DNA of 64,000 nt from Gimesia alba (GCF_007744675.1 NZ_CP036269.1:5745546-5809545); one strand, 5' to 3'; positions 1 through 10,162 are shown, counted from the stretch's first letter. Numbers and translations are program-made. The notes: a model not told the origin generated them from the letters alone.

Positions 1-1
1 T

Positions 2-928
2 ACGAAAGCAATTCAATCGAAACCCGATTTCTGGAAGAAATCGATTGAATCAAAAGTCCAATCAGGCCTGAAAGAGATTGTGCCCCAATACGTCAAAGAG
101 TCTATCAATCTTGATCTAACGGAGATGACTCTCAGTTTTCAGTATTTGGGAGATCTCCCCGCAGACATCGCTCAGAAATTTGCTGACAATAGACTTACTC
201 GAGCTGTGAAGCTCGACGGCCAGACACTGTCTATCTCACAGATCAATAATAATCCGAACACTCGGATCATGGATGATAATTTCCTGACCTTTCGGATCCG
301 ATCATTGATTAAAGGCAGATTCAACAGAAATGCTTCACCCCAAATTGCCGAAGTCAATCTCAAACAAATTGATCGCTACGTACCCGATTCCTTAGTGATT
401 AACTATGACAAAAAATGGGTTAACATCAAACTAAAAGGCATCGGGGATAAATCAGAGATTCAGCGGAAAGTAATCCAGGCATTATTCACTGCCGGCCTGA
501 TTGTGACTGCCGAAAAGATAGACCTCACGGATGCTGATCTGGCAATGAATGGTGCTGCAGGAGCCTCCAGTCCCAAATCAAACACACCTCGTTCCACTCA
601 ACCAGTGACAGGAAAACCCGCTTCCACAACCAGACAGAAATATGTTATCCAATACGGTGTGTATAGCGGTAAGAACGCGAAAGCATCAGCACAGCGCAGC
701 TTGAAAGGCTTCGTCTGGGTCGAGCAGTCTTCATTTCAGTTTAATCCGTACCGAAAAGAGATCTCGTTTATCAATCGAAGTGCCGTCGACAACGGTGCGC
801 TGGAACGCGCTTTAACGCGTAATAAATTCTATCAGCTCAAGATCACGCAAGAAGCGATCCCCGAAGAGAAATTAGACGCGGAAAAATCAGAATCAGAAAA
901 AAACGAAACAAAAGTCAGTACTGAATAA
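2..928 (+). CDS. hypothetical protein, 5' end outside window
   Basis: The reading frame is open from base 2 with no stop upstream, so the gene begins before the window and the first GTG at 80 is probably internal. I do not recognise the family. The visible part has a mixed alpha/beta N-terminal stretch, a Ser/Thr/Pro-rich linker (about residues 185-210 counted from the window edge), a C-terminal block of about 70 residues starting YVIQYGVYSGKNAK, and a charged Glu/Lys/Ser tail. The order of predicted strands and helices in the C-terminal block resembles a heavy-metal-associated (HMA, beta-alpha-beta-beta-alpha-beta) fold, but there is no CxxC metal motif. That resemblance is my inference. It is convergent with the next gene, 33 bases away. 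Confidence 0.6.
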   Translation, partial: TKAIQSKPDFWKKSIESKVQSGLKEIVPQYVKESINLDLTEMTLSFQYLGDLPADIAQKFADNRLTRAVKLDGQTLSISQINNNPNTRIMDDNFLTFRIRSLIKGRFNRNASPQIAEVNLKQIDRYVPDSLVINYDKKWVNIKLKGIGDKSEIQRKVIQALFTAGLIVTAEKIDLTDADLAMNGAAGASSPKSNTPRSTQPVTGKPASTTRQKYVIQYGVYSGKNAKASAQRSLKGFVWVEQSSFQFNPYRKEISFINRSAVDNGALERALTRNKFYQLKITQEAIPEEKLDAEKSESEKNETKVSTE

Positions 929-961
929 ACTGGCTTTCGCTTTCGAGGTCATTTTTTCGGA

Positions 962-2230
<1,269 letters not shown>

Positions 2231-2701
2231 GGTTTTCTTTTCTCAATTAAGCTCAAATCTGGATCTTGTTAAGCAACTCACGAAGCTTCTGCTTCTCATT
2301 TCAAGCGTAGAATAGTGCGATGCGAAAATCAACCAGAAACCAGAGAGACGCCGCAAACAGACCGTTTTCAGCCATACACGTAAAGAAGTCTACCGAGAGG
2401 AACGTTTCTGATTCCGGGAACACCTACTGTGTTCTGCTTGATTTTTACGCTTATGTAAATAAAAAAAATGGACCACCTCGCCGATTTCACTCTAAATTCA
2501 GGTTTACAGTAGCTTCTTTTGAATCTCATTCTGTCTATAATACAACAGCACATATCGCTACACTTTCGTAAGCTGCATTCATGGAATAAGAGGTAACTTG
2601 CTGAAATCCCTGGCCGTTAAATTCTCTCTCATTCGAATGTTCCGTTATCAACTTGAATCCTGAACTCCCAGGCACCTCCACTGTCAGGTTCCGCCAATCT
2701 T
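2231..2701. other. intergenic region upstream of glnE
   Basis: A 471-base gap between divergent genes. A TATAAT at 2536-2541 is a candidate -10 box for the rightward glnE transcript, but the -35 is poor (CTTCTT or similar), so this is weak. An open frame of 83 codons here has no recognisable protein features and is not called. Nothing else is evident. Confidence 0.35.
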
Positions 2702-5700
2702 ATGAACAAACCCGTCATGCACAATAATGTTGCAAAATTACTTGATCCAGCTGTCCCTATTACGGATGAAGACATTCAGTTGTTACTTTCTCAGATTGGT
2801 TTCACTGATCAGGAACGTGCCCTGATCCGATTCCGGGAATTGTGCACCACACCTCACGTGCGTGAAGAACTCACACAGATCTTGCCCACGCTATTACAGG
2901 CACTCACCGATGCCGCCACTCCTGATGGATCACTCATCAATTTTGAACGCTTTATGCACAGTGTCTCACAACCGGAAGAGATGTTGAGCTTTCTCACACA
3001 TAATCCCCGCGCGGTGGAAATTCTGGTCAGATTATTTGTCGGCAGTCAGTTCTTGACAGAAATTCTGTTAAAAAATCCGGATTACCTGGAACGACTGACC
3101 CGCTACAATCGGATTGCAGAGTTCAAAAGCCAGCAGCAGTTTTTCTCGGAAGCAATGGCAGCCACACGCCAGGAATCCAAGACGACTGCAGAAAAGTTCG
3201 ACATCTTACGCCGTTTCCAGCGCTGGGAGCTGCTCAGAATTGGGGCCTGTGATACGTTCGGCCTGATGGACCTCAAAAATATCACAGTCCAACTTTCGCT
3301 CCTTGCTGACGGGCTTGTTCAAACCTGCCTGACCATTCTCGCGGAAGAGATGGAACTACCGCTTGACGATTTTGCTGTCCTCGCGTTTGGAAAACTGGGA
3401 GGTGAAGAGTTGAACTACAGCTCTGACATCGACCTCGTATTTATCGCCGGAGACAATTCGACACAATATTGGCAATTGGGGCAGCGGCTCATTAAATCAT
3501 TAATGGAGTCTACGTCGGAAGGTTTCCTGTATCGTGTGGATATGCGATTGCGTCCCTGGGGCCGATCAGGAGCGCTCGTAACAACCGTTGACGCATATGT
3601 AGATTATTTTGCCAAACATGGACGCCTGTGGGAAAAACAGGCCATGCTGAAAGCCCGCGTGATTGCCGGCAACCAGAAACTGGGAGTCGAATTCTTTCGC
3701 CGGATTGAACCACAGATTTTTAACTGTGATCCGGAAGAAGTCCGAAAAAATGTTCTGGAGATGAAGCAGCGCATCGAAACAACACTCAAAAAAAAGGGCA
3801 AAGACTGGGGCGAAGTCAAATCGGGCAAAGGCTCAATCCGCGATGTCGAATTCACCACGCAGTACCTGCAAATGGCCAATGGTGCACAGTATTCCGCCAT
3901 CCGCAGTATCAATACACTTGATGGTCTCGTCAGGTTAGTTGACCACGGTCTGATTCAAGCTGATGAATACCAGCATTTAACCAGCGGCTATGTCTTTTTT
4001 CGAAAAATTGAACACGCTCTACAATTGATGCACTACAACCAGGAACACCATATGCCGACCGATGAACGGGAACTGGCATACCTGGCACGGCGGCTCGATT
4101 TCCCGGACGGAAACCAGTTAGTCCAATACTACGAACAACATCGCAAGGCCGTCAGAAATATATTTAAAAAGTACATTCACGCCCCATCCGAGCAGAATGA
4201 CACAGACCAGACGGCTGACTCGGAACAGGAAAGTCACCTGCTCGGGATGATGGCTGCATCTTACTCTAAAGTGTTTAACGAATCTGAAATCGAAAAACAC
4301 AGTCAGATGGCCAAAAAACTGGGCGACTCCAACATTGTCGAACTCGTAACAGAAAAAATTCCCGATAACCAGTTGCGGCTCACCATGGTCGGCTTCGATC
4401 AGACCGGAGACTTATCGTTAATCTGCGGTTTACTGTTTGTCTATGGCTTTGATATTCAAAAAGGGCACCTGTTTACGAACCAGAAAGTCAAACCTGCCAG
4501 CTCGTCCCGGAGCCGTTCTTCCCAAACCGGGGAGAACTCAAAAAGCACGCGGAAGTTTGTGATTGTGCTTGATGTGAAATCGCCAGAAGAACTGATACTC
4601 CCCACGATCTGGACAGATTACAAAGCCGACTTAACAGAACTGCTGAGTAAAGTCGCGACAGGAAAAATTCAGGAAGCCGTCGGCGAATTGGCCAAACGCG
4701 TCGCGGCAGCCCTGCGTGATCTGTCTCAGGCCAGTCAGGTACTGTATCCGGTCGAAATTGAACTCGATAATGAAACCGACAGCAGACACACCATTCTGCG
4801 CATTGAATCCGAAGACACCATCGGCTTCTTATATGAACTGACCAACGCCCTCTCCATGAGCGGCATTGATATCGCACGCATGGTCATCGATTCAGAAGGA
4901 AATAAAGCCAGAGACGTCCTGTATGTGACGGATGATAAAGGCGAAAAAATCAGTTCTGAAGAACAACAACAGGGCTTGAGGGCGGCCGTTGTGCTCATCA
5001 AGCATTTTACCCACCTGCTGCCTCGCTCCCCCAATCCGGAAGCAGCGTTGCTGCATTTTCGTGAATTTCTCGAACATCTGTTTAAACAGCCCAACTGGGT
5101 GGAAGAAATTTCTTCCCTCGAACGCACGAGTGTGCTCAGCGCGCTGGCCAGACTGCTCGGCGTGAGCGATTTCCTCTGGGAAGACTTCTTGCGTTTGCAG
5201 CACTCCAATCTCTTTCCTGTGGTGACCAATGTCGAAGAACTGAAACATCGAATTTCGTTCGAAGAGCTCAAAACTGAACTCGCCCGTGATCTAGCACAGG
5301 CATCTTCGTTCGAAGAACAACAGGAAAAGTTGAATGCCTTTAAAGACCGGGAAATGTTACGTACAGATATGCGTCACATCCTTGGACACATTTCCGAATT
5401 CGGTCAATTCTCGGAAGAACTGACAGACGTCGCAGAAGTTGTTGTCCAGGGCGCTTATGAAATCTGTAATCAACAACTCGAAGAACGCTATGGCGTTCCC
5501 CATCTCGAATCAGACGGTCCCTGTCGTTTATCGATTTGCGCTTTAGGGAAATGTGGAGGCCGCGAGCTCGGCTTTGCTTCCGATATCGAGTTGATGTTTA
5601 TCTATGAAGGCACAGGTCAGACGACAGGCCCGGAAGTCATTACGAATAATGAATACTACCTGAAACTGGTCGAAAGATTCACTAAGATGATTAAGACCCG

Positions 5701-6403
5701 CAGCGAGGGAATTTTCCAAATCGATTTGCGGCTTCGCCCTTACGGGCAGGCTGGAAGTCTGGCTGTTTCAGCAGAAGCGTTCCAAAGTTACTTTTCCCAT
5801 GAAGGAGCGGCCTGGCCTTATGAACGTCAGGCCTTAGTAAAATTGCGCCCCATCGCAGCAGATGACGGATTTGGAAACGACATCGTCAGAATGCGCGATG
5901 ATATTATTTATTCCGGGAAACCATTCGACGTCGCAGCCATGCTGGCCATGCGGGAAAAACAGATCCAGCAGTTGGTAAAAGGAGGCACGATCAATGCCAA
6001 ACTCGGCGATGGAGGACTCGTTGACTGTGAATATATTATTCAAGGGCTGCAAATCACCTATGGTCACCGCAATCCCATGCTGCGAACGACTAACACACTC
6101 GAAGGAATTTGCGCCTTAAAAGAACTGGGCTTGATCAGCCCCGTTGATTTTCAAAATTTACGAAACGCTTATATCTTCCTCAGACGTTTAATTGACGCCC
6201 TGCGAATGGTTCGTGGCAATGCCAAAGACTTAACCGTCCCTCCTCAGGACCAGGAAGAATTTGAATTTCTCGCGCGGAGACTGGGCTACGGTTCGCATAC
6301 GGAAAAATTGCAGAATGAAATTACGTCTACAATGGAATGTGTTCGCGACTTCGGCCGCTTATTGGATCCCATTAAAGCGCTAACCATTCGCACAAATGGC
6401 TGA
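2702..6403 (+). CDS. glnE: GlnE-type glutamine synthetase adenylyltransferase/adenylyl-removase with inserted tandem ACT-like domains
   Basis: Controls glutamine synthetase by adding AMP to, or removing it from, a tyrosine of GlnA. Both nucleotidyltransferase halves are present. The N-terminal (adenylyl-removase-like) site is FGKLGGEELNYSSDIDL, residues 229-245, with D242 and D244. The C-terminal (adenylyltransferase-like) site is LGKCGGRELGFASDIEL, residues 948-964, with D961 and E963, so the usual second Asp is Glu. At 1,233 residues it is about 290 longer than the E. coli enzyme. The extra length lies between the halves: an ACT-like segment from about residue 558 (RLTMVGFDQTGDLSLICGLL) and a clearer one at about 695-750 (ILRIESEDTIGFLYELTNAL). 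ACT domains sense glutamine in GlnD, so direct glutamine sensing by this GlnE is a reasonable inference. No PII gene is nearby. The ATG start is weakly supported by an AGG at -14. Confidence 0.93.
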   Translation: MNKPVMHNNVAKLLDPAVPITDEDIQLLLSQIGFTDQERALIRFRELCTTPHVREELTQILPTLLQALTDAATPDGSLINFERFMHSVSQPEEMLSFLTHNPRAVEILVRLFVGSQFLTEILLKNPDYLERLTRYNRIAEFKSQQQFFSEAMAATRQESKTTAEKFDILRRFQRWELLRIGACDTFGLMDLKNITVQLSLLADGLVQTCLTILAEEMELPLDDFAVLAFGKLGGEELNYSSDIDLVFIAGDNSTQYWQLGQRLIKSLMESTSEGFLYRVDMRLRPWGRSGALVTTVDAYVDYFAKHGRLWEKQAMLKARVIAGNQKLGVEFFRRIEPQIFNCDPEEVRKNVLEMKQRIETTLKKKGKDWGEVKSGKGSIRDVEFTTQYLQMANGAQYSAIRSINTLDGLVRLVDHGLIQADEYQHLTSGYVFFRKIEHALQLMHYNQEHHMPTDERELAYLARRLDFPDGNQLVQYYEQHRKAVRNIFKKYIHAPSEQNDTDQTADSEQESHLLGMMAASYSKVFNESEIEKHSQMAKKLGDSNIVELVTEKIPDNQLRLTMVGFDQTGDLSLICGLLFVYGFDIQKGHLFTNQKVKPASSSRSRSSQTGENSKSTRKFVIVLDVKSPEELILPTIWTDYKADLTELLSKVATGKIQEAVGELAKRVAAALRDLSQASQVLYPVEIELDNETDSRHTILRIESEDTIGFLYELTNALSMSGIDIARMVIDSEGNKARDVLYVTDDKGEKISSEEQQQGLRAAVVLIKHFTHLLPRSPNPEAALLHFREFLEHLFKQPNWVEEISSLERTSVLSALARLLGVSDFLWEDFLRLQHSNLFPVVTNVEELKHRISFEELKTELARDLAQASSFEEQQEKLNAFKDREMLRTDMRHILGHISEFGQFSEELTDVAEVVVQGAYEICNQQLEERYGVPHLESDGPCRLSICALGKCGGRELGFASDIELMFIYEGTGQTTGPEVITNNEYYLKLVERFTKMIKTRSEGIFQIDLRLRPYGQAGSLAVSAEAFQSYFSHEGAAWPYERQALVKLRPIAADDGFGNDIVRMRDDIIYSGKPFDVAAMLAMREKQIQQLVKGGTINAKLGDGGLVDCEYIIQGLQITYGHRNPMLRTTNTLEGICALKELGLISPVDFQNLRNAYIFLRRLIDALRMVRGNAKDLTVPPQDQEEFEFLARRLGYGSHTEKLQNEITSTMECVRDFGRLLDPIKALTIRTNG

Positions 6404-6683
6404 TTCCATCGCTCCTGCCGGAAACACATTTCGCCCGCTCTTAAAGTCATACTTGCGGTTTCTGCCGATCCAGGCCCCATTTCTATACTCATTTTGATGA
6501 CATTTTTATCAGTTTGATCTCATTTTTCCAGGACGTCTTATAAACAAGATAATCAGTAAACCTTACCTGACAATAAACTTACGTTATTCTCCCTCTAATT
6601 GGCATAATCGATGCTCTTTACACTTCCTTAGAAGCGGTCGAAAAATGAAGACCATTTGGTAATTTCTTTTAAGGAACAGAAAG

Positions 6684-6989
6684 ATGAAAAAATTATTGAT
6701 CGTTTGCGTCGCGGTAGCAGGGTTGGCATTCGTCGGAAATACTTCCACAGCCGAAGCGGGGGGATTCAGAGTCAACGTCAACCTGGGAAATGGTTACGGG
6801 TACTATGGTGGACGCCGATACCGGAGTTACAATTACACACCGCAATATTATGGAAGACGCCATTCATTCTGGCATGACACCAGCCACTATGATTATCATC
6901 CCGGCCAATTCTATCGACATGGTAATCATTTTCACTATCAGCCAGGGCACTATGATTACCACCAGACAGGACACTGGGATCACCATTAA
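6684..6989 (+). CDS. small secreted His/Tyr/Gly-rich protein
   Basis: A 101-residue protein with a clear Sec signal peptide (MKKLLIVCVAVAGLAF, likely cut after the Ala in TAEA, near residue 25). The mature part is rich in Tyr, Gly and His, with many H-x-Y and Y-x-x-H pairs and an HWDHH C-terminus. About a sixth of the mature chain is His, which suggests divalent metal binding in the periplasm or at the cell surface; this is inference. A good ribosome binding site (AAGGAACAG) precedes the ATG. The family is unknown to me beyond similar low-complexity secreted peptides in planctomycetes. Confidence 0.8.
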   Translation: MKKLLIVCVAVAGLAFVGNTSTAEAGGFRVNVNLGNGYGYYGGRRYRSYNYTPQYYGRRHSFWHDTSHYDYHPGQFYRHGNHFHYQPGHYDYHQTGHWDHH

Positions 6990-7020
6990 TCTCAACGATC
7001 CTGTTCTTTAAAAGTGGCTC

Positions 7021-7062
7021 GATCAACCAGAGCGGGACTGATTTGGTCCTGCTCTGGTGATC
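7021..7062. terminator. hairpin between convergent genes
   Basis: The arms GATCAACCAGAGCGGGAC and GTCCTGCTCTGGTGATC form a long stem with one G-U pair and one bulge. It sits between the end of the His-rich peptide gene and the end of the sulfatase gene. T-tracts are poor on both sides, so it may act as a bidirectional terminator or as a 3'-end stabiliser. Confidence 0.55.
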
Positions 7063-7080
7063 AATTAATAGCACTTGATC

Positions 7081-8406
7081 CTATTTGGCAGTCGCGTCCC
7101 ACCAGGCCTCGGTCAGATTCCGCAGCTGCTTCAACTGAGCAGGATTTTTAGCAGCCATATTTGTTCGTTCGAACGGATCTTGAGAAAGATCAAACAGCTC
7201 GGCTTTCTCTCCAGTCAGACGCAGCCCGGGGAAAATGGCTTTCCACTTGCCTTCTATGCACCAACGGTATTTCAAACTGGAAGACGGGTCGTCGATATCA
7301 ATCATATCATGTTCATAGATGTCACCGAAAATCGCCTTACGCTCTGTTTTGCCCCCCTGCTTAATCACTTCGAGCAGATTGATACCTTCCATTGCTTTCG
7401 TCGGCTTTAAACCGACGGCATTCAACAGAGTTGGCGCCAGGTCAATACTGCTGACCAGAGTGTCATATTCTGCCGGCTTAATTTTATCAGGCCAGCGAAT
7501 CATAATCGGAGTGCGGACACCACCGTCATAGGGACTACGCTTGGATTTGGGAGCGTAACGAAAACGACGTTTCATCTTTTTTCGTTCCTGATCGTTCGCT
7601 GGGACATATTGAATCCAGCCATTATCAGTCACATATACCACAATTGTGTTTTTAGAAAGATCTTTTTTATCCAGGTAGTCTAACAGTTGGCCGCAGGTCT
7701 CATCGAACCATTCGCACATTGCATAGTAATACGACAATTCAATTGGCAGCTCTTGGCTGCGATATTTATCCAATAGTCGCTTGGGTGGATTGTGAGGCGT
7801 ATGAGGCAGAAACGGAGCATACCACACGAAGAACGGATCTTGCCCACAATCATCCAGGAATTGATAAACGGGGGCCATCCCTTCACGTCCCACTTTCAGC
7901 CCCAGGTCTCCATGTCGGCCTCCCCGTTTGGGATCACCGTGTGTCATCGCCGATGTAAATCCGGCATTCGTGGGATTGCCTTCCCACCATTTGCCAGACT
8001 GGAAACTTTGATAGCCCAACTTGCCCAGCATCGTTGGCAGGCAATCCACGCTGCGTACATGCTTTAACAATTTCTGCCGATCCATTCCCTTCGGGGGATC
8101 ATTGCCCGTAATTTTATGCTGGCACGGATACAGTCCCGTAATCATCGTCATCAAACTGGGGCGGCACAAACTGGTTGGAACGTACCCGCGTTTAAAAACA
8201 GCACTTTCAGAAGCCAGCTTATCCAGTTGGGGTGTCTTAATATGTTCATGGCCCATAAAACCATAATCATTCCAAGACTGGTCATCTGAGATAATCATCA
8301 CGATATTCGGTCGGCTGGTCTTGGAATCGGCCTGCACAATACTCCGCGAAGTAAAGAGGCACAGTACCACGATCAAAACAGGAAACAACTTTCTTAATGC
8401 ACTCAC
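7081..8406 (-). CDS. secreted sulfatase family protein (CRPSL variant)
   Basis: A 441-residue protein of the arylsulfatase A/alkaline phosphatase fold with an N-terminal signal peptide (FPVLIVVLCLF, cut near residue 26). The first metal-binding Asp pair is in MIISDDQS (D41, D42), and a further metal-site block is YVTDNG. The formylglycine position is C81 in the context SLCRPSLMTMITG. The family signature is CxPSR, but here the residue after Ser is Leu (L85; codon TTG checked on the minus strand). C81 could still be converted by a formylglycine-generating enzyme, but the substitution removes an Arg that normally stabilises formylglycine. Sulfatases in planctomycetes act on sulfated polysaccharides; the substrate here is unknown. 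It stands alone. Confidence 0.9.
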   Translation of the reverse strand: MSALRKLFPVLIVVLCLFTSRSIVQADSKTSRPNIVMIISDDQSWNDYGFMGHEHIKTPQLDKLASESAVFKRGYVPTSLCRPSLMTMITGLYPCQHKITGNDPPKGMDRQKLLKHVRSVDCLPTMLGKLGYQSFQSGKWWEGNPTNAGFTSAMTHGDPKRGGRHGDLGLKVGREGMAPVYQFLDDCGQDPFFVWYAPFLPHTPHNPPKRLLDKYRSQELPIELSYYYAMCEWFDETCGQLLDYLDKKDLSKNTIVVYVTDNGWIQYVPANDQERKKMKRRFRYAPKSKRSPYDGGVRTPIMIRWPDKIKPAEYDTLVSSIDLAPTLLNAVGLKPTKAMEGINLLEVIKQGGKTERKAIFGDIYEHDMIDIDDPSSSLKYRWCIEGKWKAIFPGLRLTGEKAELFDLSQDPFERTNMAAKNPAQLKQLRNLTEAWWDATAK

Positions 8407-8800
8407 ATTGAACTCCTCTAATCGAAAGCGCGATCACATAGGGAATCTGGGATATTATTAACGATCATGATAAAGGAAGCGGCGTTTGAAGCGTCAAACA
8501 TCATCCGATGGGAAAAATTCACGCCGAATTATTTTGAAAAAATTCTTTAAAACGCCCAACGACCAACCTTATAATAACGTACTGAATTGCAGAGAAAATA
8601 TATACACACAAAAGCATGTTCTAGCTATCCTACCAACTACTTCACTAAGATCAACACCCAAAACGACTTACAACCTGATTAGTCCTGACTCCCCAAGAAA
8701 TACTGTACGGATTCCTGCCAATCAAAGTTTGATCAATTTTATGGTTTGAGAAAACTGTTTTTTCAAATGTATCATTCTTGATTCGAGTCGCTTGGAGGCG

Positions 8801-8829
8801 TTGACAGCACTGAAACTGATAATTCTAAT
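8801..8829 (+). promoter_or_regulatory. candidate sigma-70 promoter for the small cytochrome gene
   Basis: TTGACA at 8801-8806, a 17-base spacer and TCTAAT at 8824-8829. The -35 matches fully and the -10 matches five of six. Transcription from about 8836 would give a leader of about 140 bases before the ATG at 8976. Confidence 0.5.
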
Positions 8830-8904
8830 GTAGAGGTAACAACAAGAGCTTAGTGATTAACAAATTGAGTTTTTGTGATACGGGGCAACCACTTACTGAT
8901 TTTT

Positions 8905-8924
8905 TCAGGTTGGCTCTAACCTGA
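8905..8924 (+). promoter_or_regulatory. leader hairpin
   Basis: TCAGGTT and AACCTGA form a 7-bp stem with a six-base loop in the presumed leader of the cytochrome gene. It is flanked by two CTGA-Tn-CAG elements that could pair alternatively. Regulatory function is speculative. Confidence 0.3.
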
Positions 8925-8975
8925 TTTTCAGAAGATTCGATGTCACTTACTTTTTAGAAGAATACGAGGAATTTT

Positions 8976-9344
8976 ATGCGGAAACTTATGAACGTGAAAA
9001 CAGCACTACTGTTTGGCCTGGCAATCGCCGGTCTTTCTCTAATCAGCTCTGTCAAAGAAGTTGAGGCACGCCCTAACTTTAAAAAGATCTGGGCTGAAAC
9101 CTATCCTGATTCCAAAATGCTGGTCGCCAAAAAATGCGGCGTCTGCCATCCTGGAAAAACCAAAAAAGAGAAAAACGACTACGCCAAAGCAGTCGGTAAA
9201 GGTCTGGGAAAACGGAAGCAGACGGATAAGAAAATCATCATCAAAGCATTGAAAGATGCGGAAAGCATGCCTAGCCCAGTGGAAGGCAAAACATTCGGTG
9301 ATTTCATCAAAGCTGATGAGCAACCACCTTCAAAAGCTGAATAA
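8976..9344 (+). CDS. small secreted monohaem cytochrome c-like protein
   Basis: A 122-residue exported protein. Residues 8-25 are a hydrophobic signal, probably cut after VEA (residue 31). The mature part has a single CGVCH motif (C54, C57, H58) for covalent haem attachment and is very rich in Lys. A Met in AESMPSP about 40 residues later could be the distal haem ligand. It is shorter than most class I cytochromes, and I infer an electron-carrier role in the periplasm. A GAGGAA ribosome binding site precedes the ATG. It has its own promoter candidate upstream and a strong terminator downstream, so it is probably a single-gene transcript. Confidence 0.8.
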   Translation: MRKLMNVKTALLFGLAIAGLSLISSVKEVEARPNFKKIWAETYPDSKMLVAKKCGVCHPGKTKKEKNDYAKAVGKGLGKRKQTDKKIIIKALKDAESMPSPVEGKTFGDFIKADEQPPSKAE

Positions 9345-9394
9345 TCGTGAATCGCTCCCGTAGAGCTTAGCGGGGTGCGAAAACAGCATAATTC

Positions 9395-9430
9395 AAGCAG
9401 AGCACTGATTTTTCAGTGCTCTGCTTTTTT
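9395..9430 (+). terminator. Rho-independent terminator overlapping the convergent gene
   Basis: A perfect 13-bp stem (9395-9407 with 9414-9426), a six-base loop and a run of T at 9425-9430. It ends the small cytochrome transcript. Its right arm lies inside the last codons of the convergent endonuclease/phosphatase-fold gene, whose stop codon is at 9413-9415. Confidence 0.85.
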
Positions 9431-10162
9431 CATGAAGTCACGCGCGTGCTCATTTAAATGAAAGTCAATCACCAGCGGTAAATGGTCAGACGCTTCCCTC
9501 GACATTTTCGAGCGAGACAACTTCGCATGTCTGATACCTATTTCACCCCGAACAAATGCTTTATCCAAAGTACCAACGGGCATATATGCAGGAAACGACC
9601 GAAACTTTGAGGGAGGATGGGTAACTTCTTCAAATTCATGCTCAGAAAACGTCCCCTTCGCCAGGGTATTCCTCCAGTCATTTGTATCCCCGACAATCAG
9701 CACCGGATGCCCATTTCCTTCTTGAAACAGGCGATGTGTCAGCAAGTGATCAATTTGCCAATGCCGTTCCCGTTCTGCCAGTCCCAAATGGAAGTTGACT
9801 AATTGAAATGGCCCTTCCGGGGAATCCACAACAACAATCTGGGCACCACGGGCTTTGCGCCATTTGTTCGTCAGAGAAATCTGATGCTGTGACAGAAACG
9901 GCCAACGAGACAGGATCAAGTTTCCATAGCCGCCCGTCTTCAATTTCACATTCAACTGGTACAGAGATTCCTGCATATTGAAATATTCAGCAAAGATTTT
10001 GGGCTGATTATTAAATCGGGACCGTTTTACATTTCGATCCACTTCATGCAGGCAGACAATATCTGGGTTTTCCGACTCAATTACGCTGATCACGCGTTCC
10101 AACCGATAACGCCGATCCCGTCCGCCAATCCCTTTGTGAATATTATAGCTTAGTAGTCGCAT
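9413..10162 (-). CDS. endonuclease/exonuclease/phosphatase (EEP) family hydrolase
   Basis: A 249-residue protein with the full EEP metal-dependent phosphodiesterase signature: YNIHKG (residues 6-11), the metal-binding Glu in LHEVD (E40), GNLILSRWP, a catalytic HLGL block, GDTND, and the C-terminal SDH at 225-227. There is no signal peptide, so it is probably cytoplasmic. Enzymes of this fold cleave DNA, phosphoinositides, sphingomyelin or nucleotidyl bonds, and the substrate cannot be read from sequence. It lies 13 bases after the cupredoxin-like gene and is probably co-transcribed with it. Its last five codons double as one arm of the terminator of the opposing cytochrome gene. Confidence 0.88.
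   Translation of the reverse strand: MRLLSYNIHKGIGGRDRRYRLERVISVIESENPDIVCLHEVDRNVKRSRFNNQPKIFAEYFNMQESLYQLNVKLKTGGYGNLILSRWPFLSQHQISLTNKWRKARGAQIVVVDSPEGPFQLVNFHLGLAERERHWQIDHLLTHRLFQEGNGHPVLIVGDTNDWRNTLAKGTFSEHEFEEVTHPPSKFRSFPAYMPVGTLDKAFVRGEIGIRHAKLSRSKMSREASDHLPLVIDFHLNEHARDFMKKAEH

Larger units (their letters stand above)
8407..8975. other. intergenic region with leader of the small cytochrome gene
   Basis: A 569-base AT-rich gap between divergent genes. The left part (8407-8790) holds an 87-codon open frame without protein-like composition, which I reject. The right part contains a good promoter match and a structured leader, listed separately. Confidence 0.5.

Noticed and set aside
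2320..2571. 83-codon plus-strand frame in the glnE upstream gap
   Set aside because: No ribosome binding site, no protein-like composition and no recognisable motif. It overlaps the candidate glnE promoter.
8486..8749. 87-codon plus-strand frame between the sulfatase and cytochrome genes
   Set aside because: Composition is Asn/Thr/Ser/Pro-rich, as random AT-rich sequence gives. There is no signal peptide and no good ribosome binding site.
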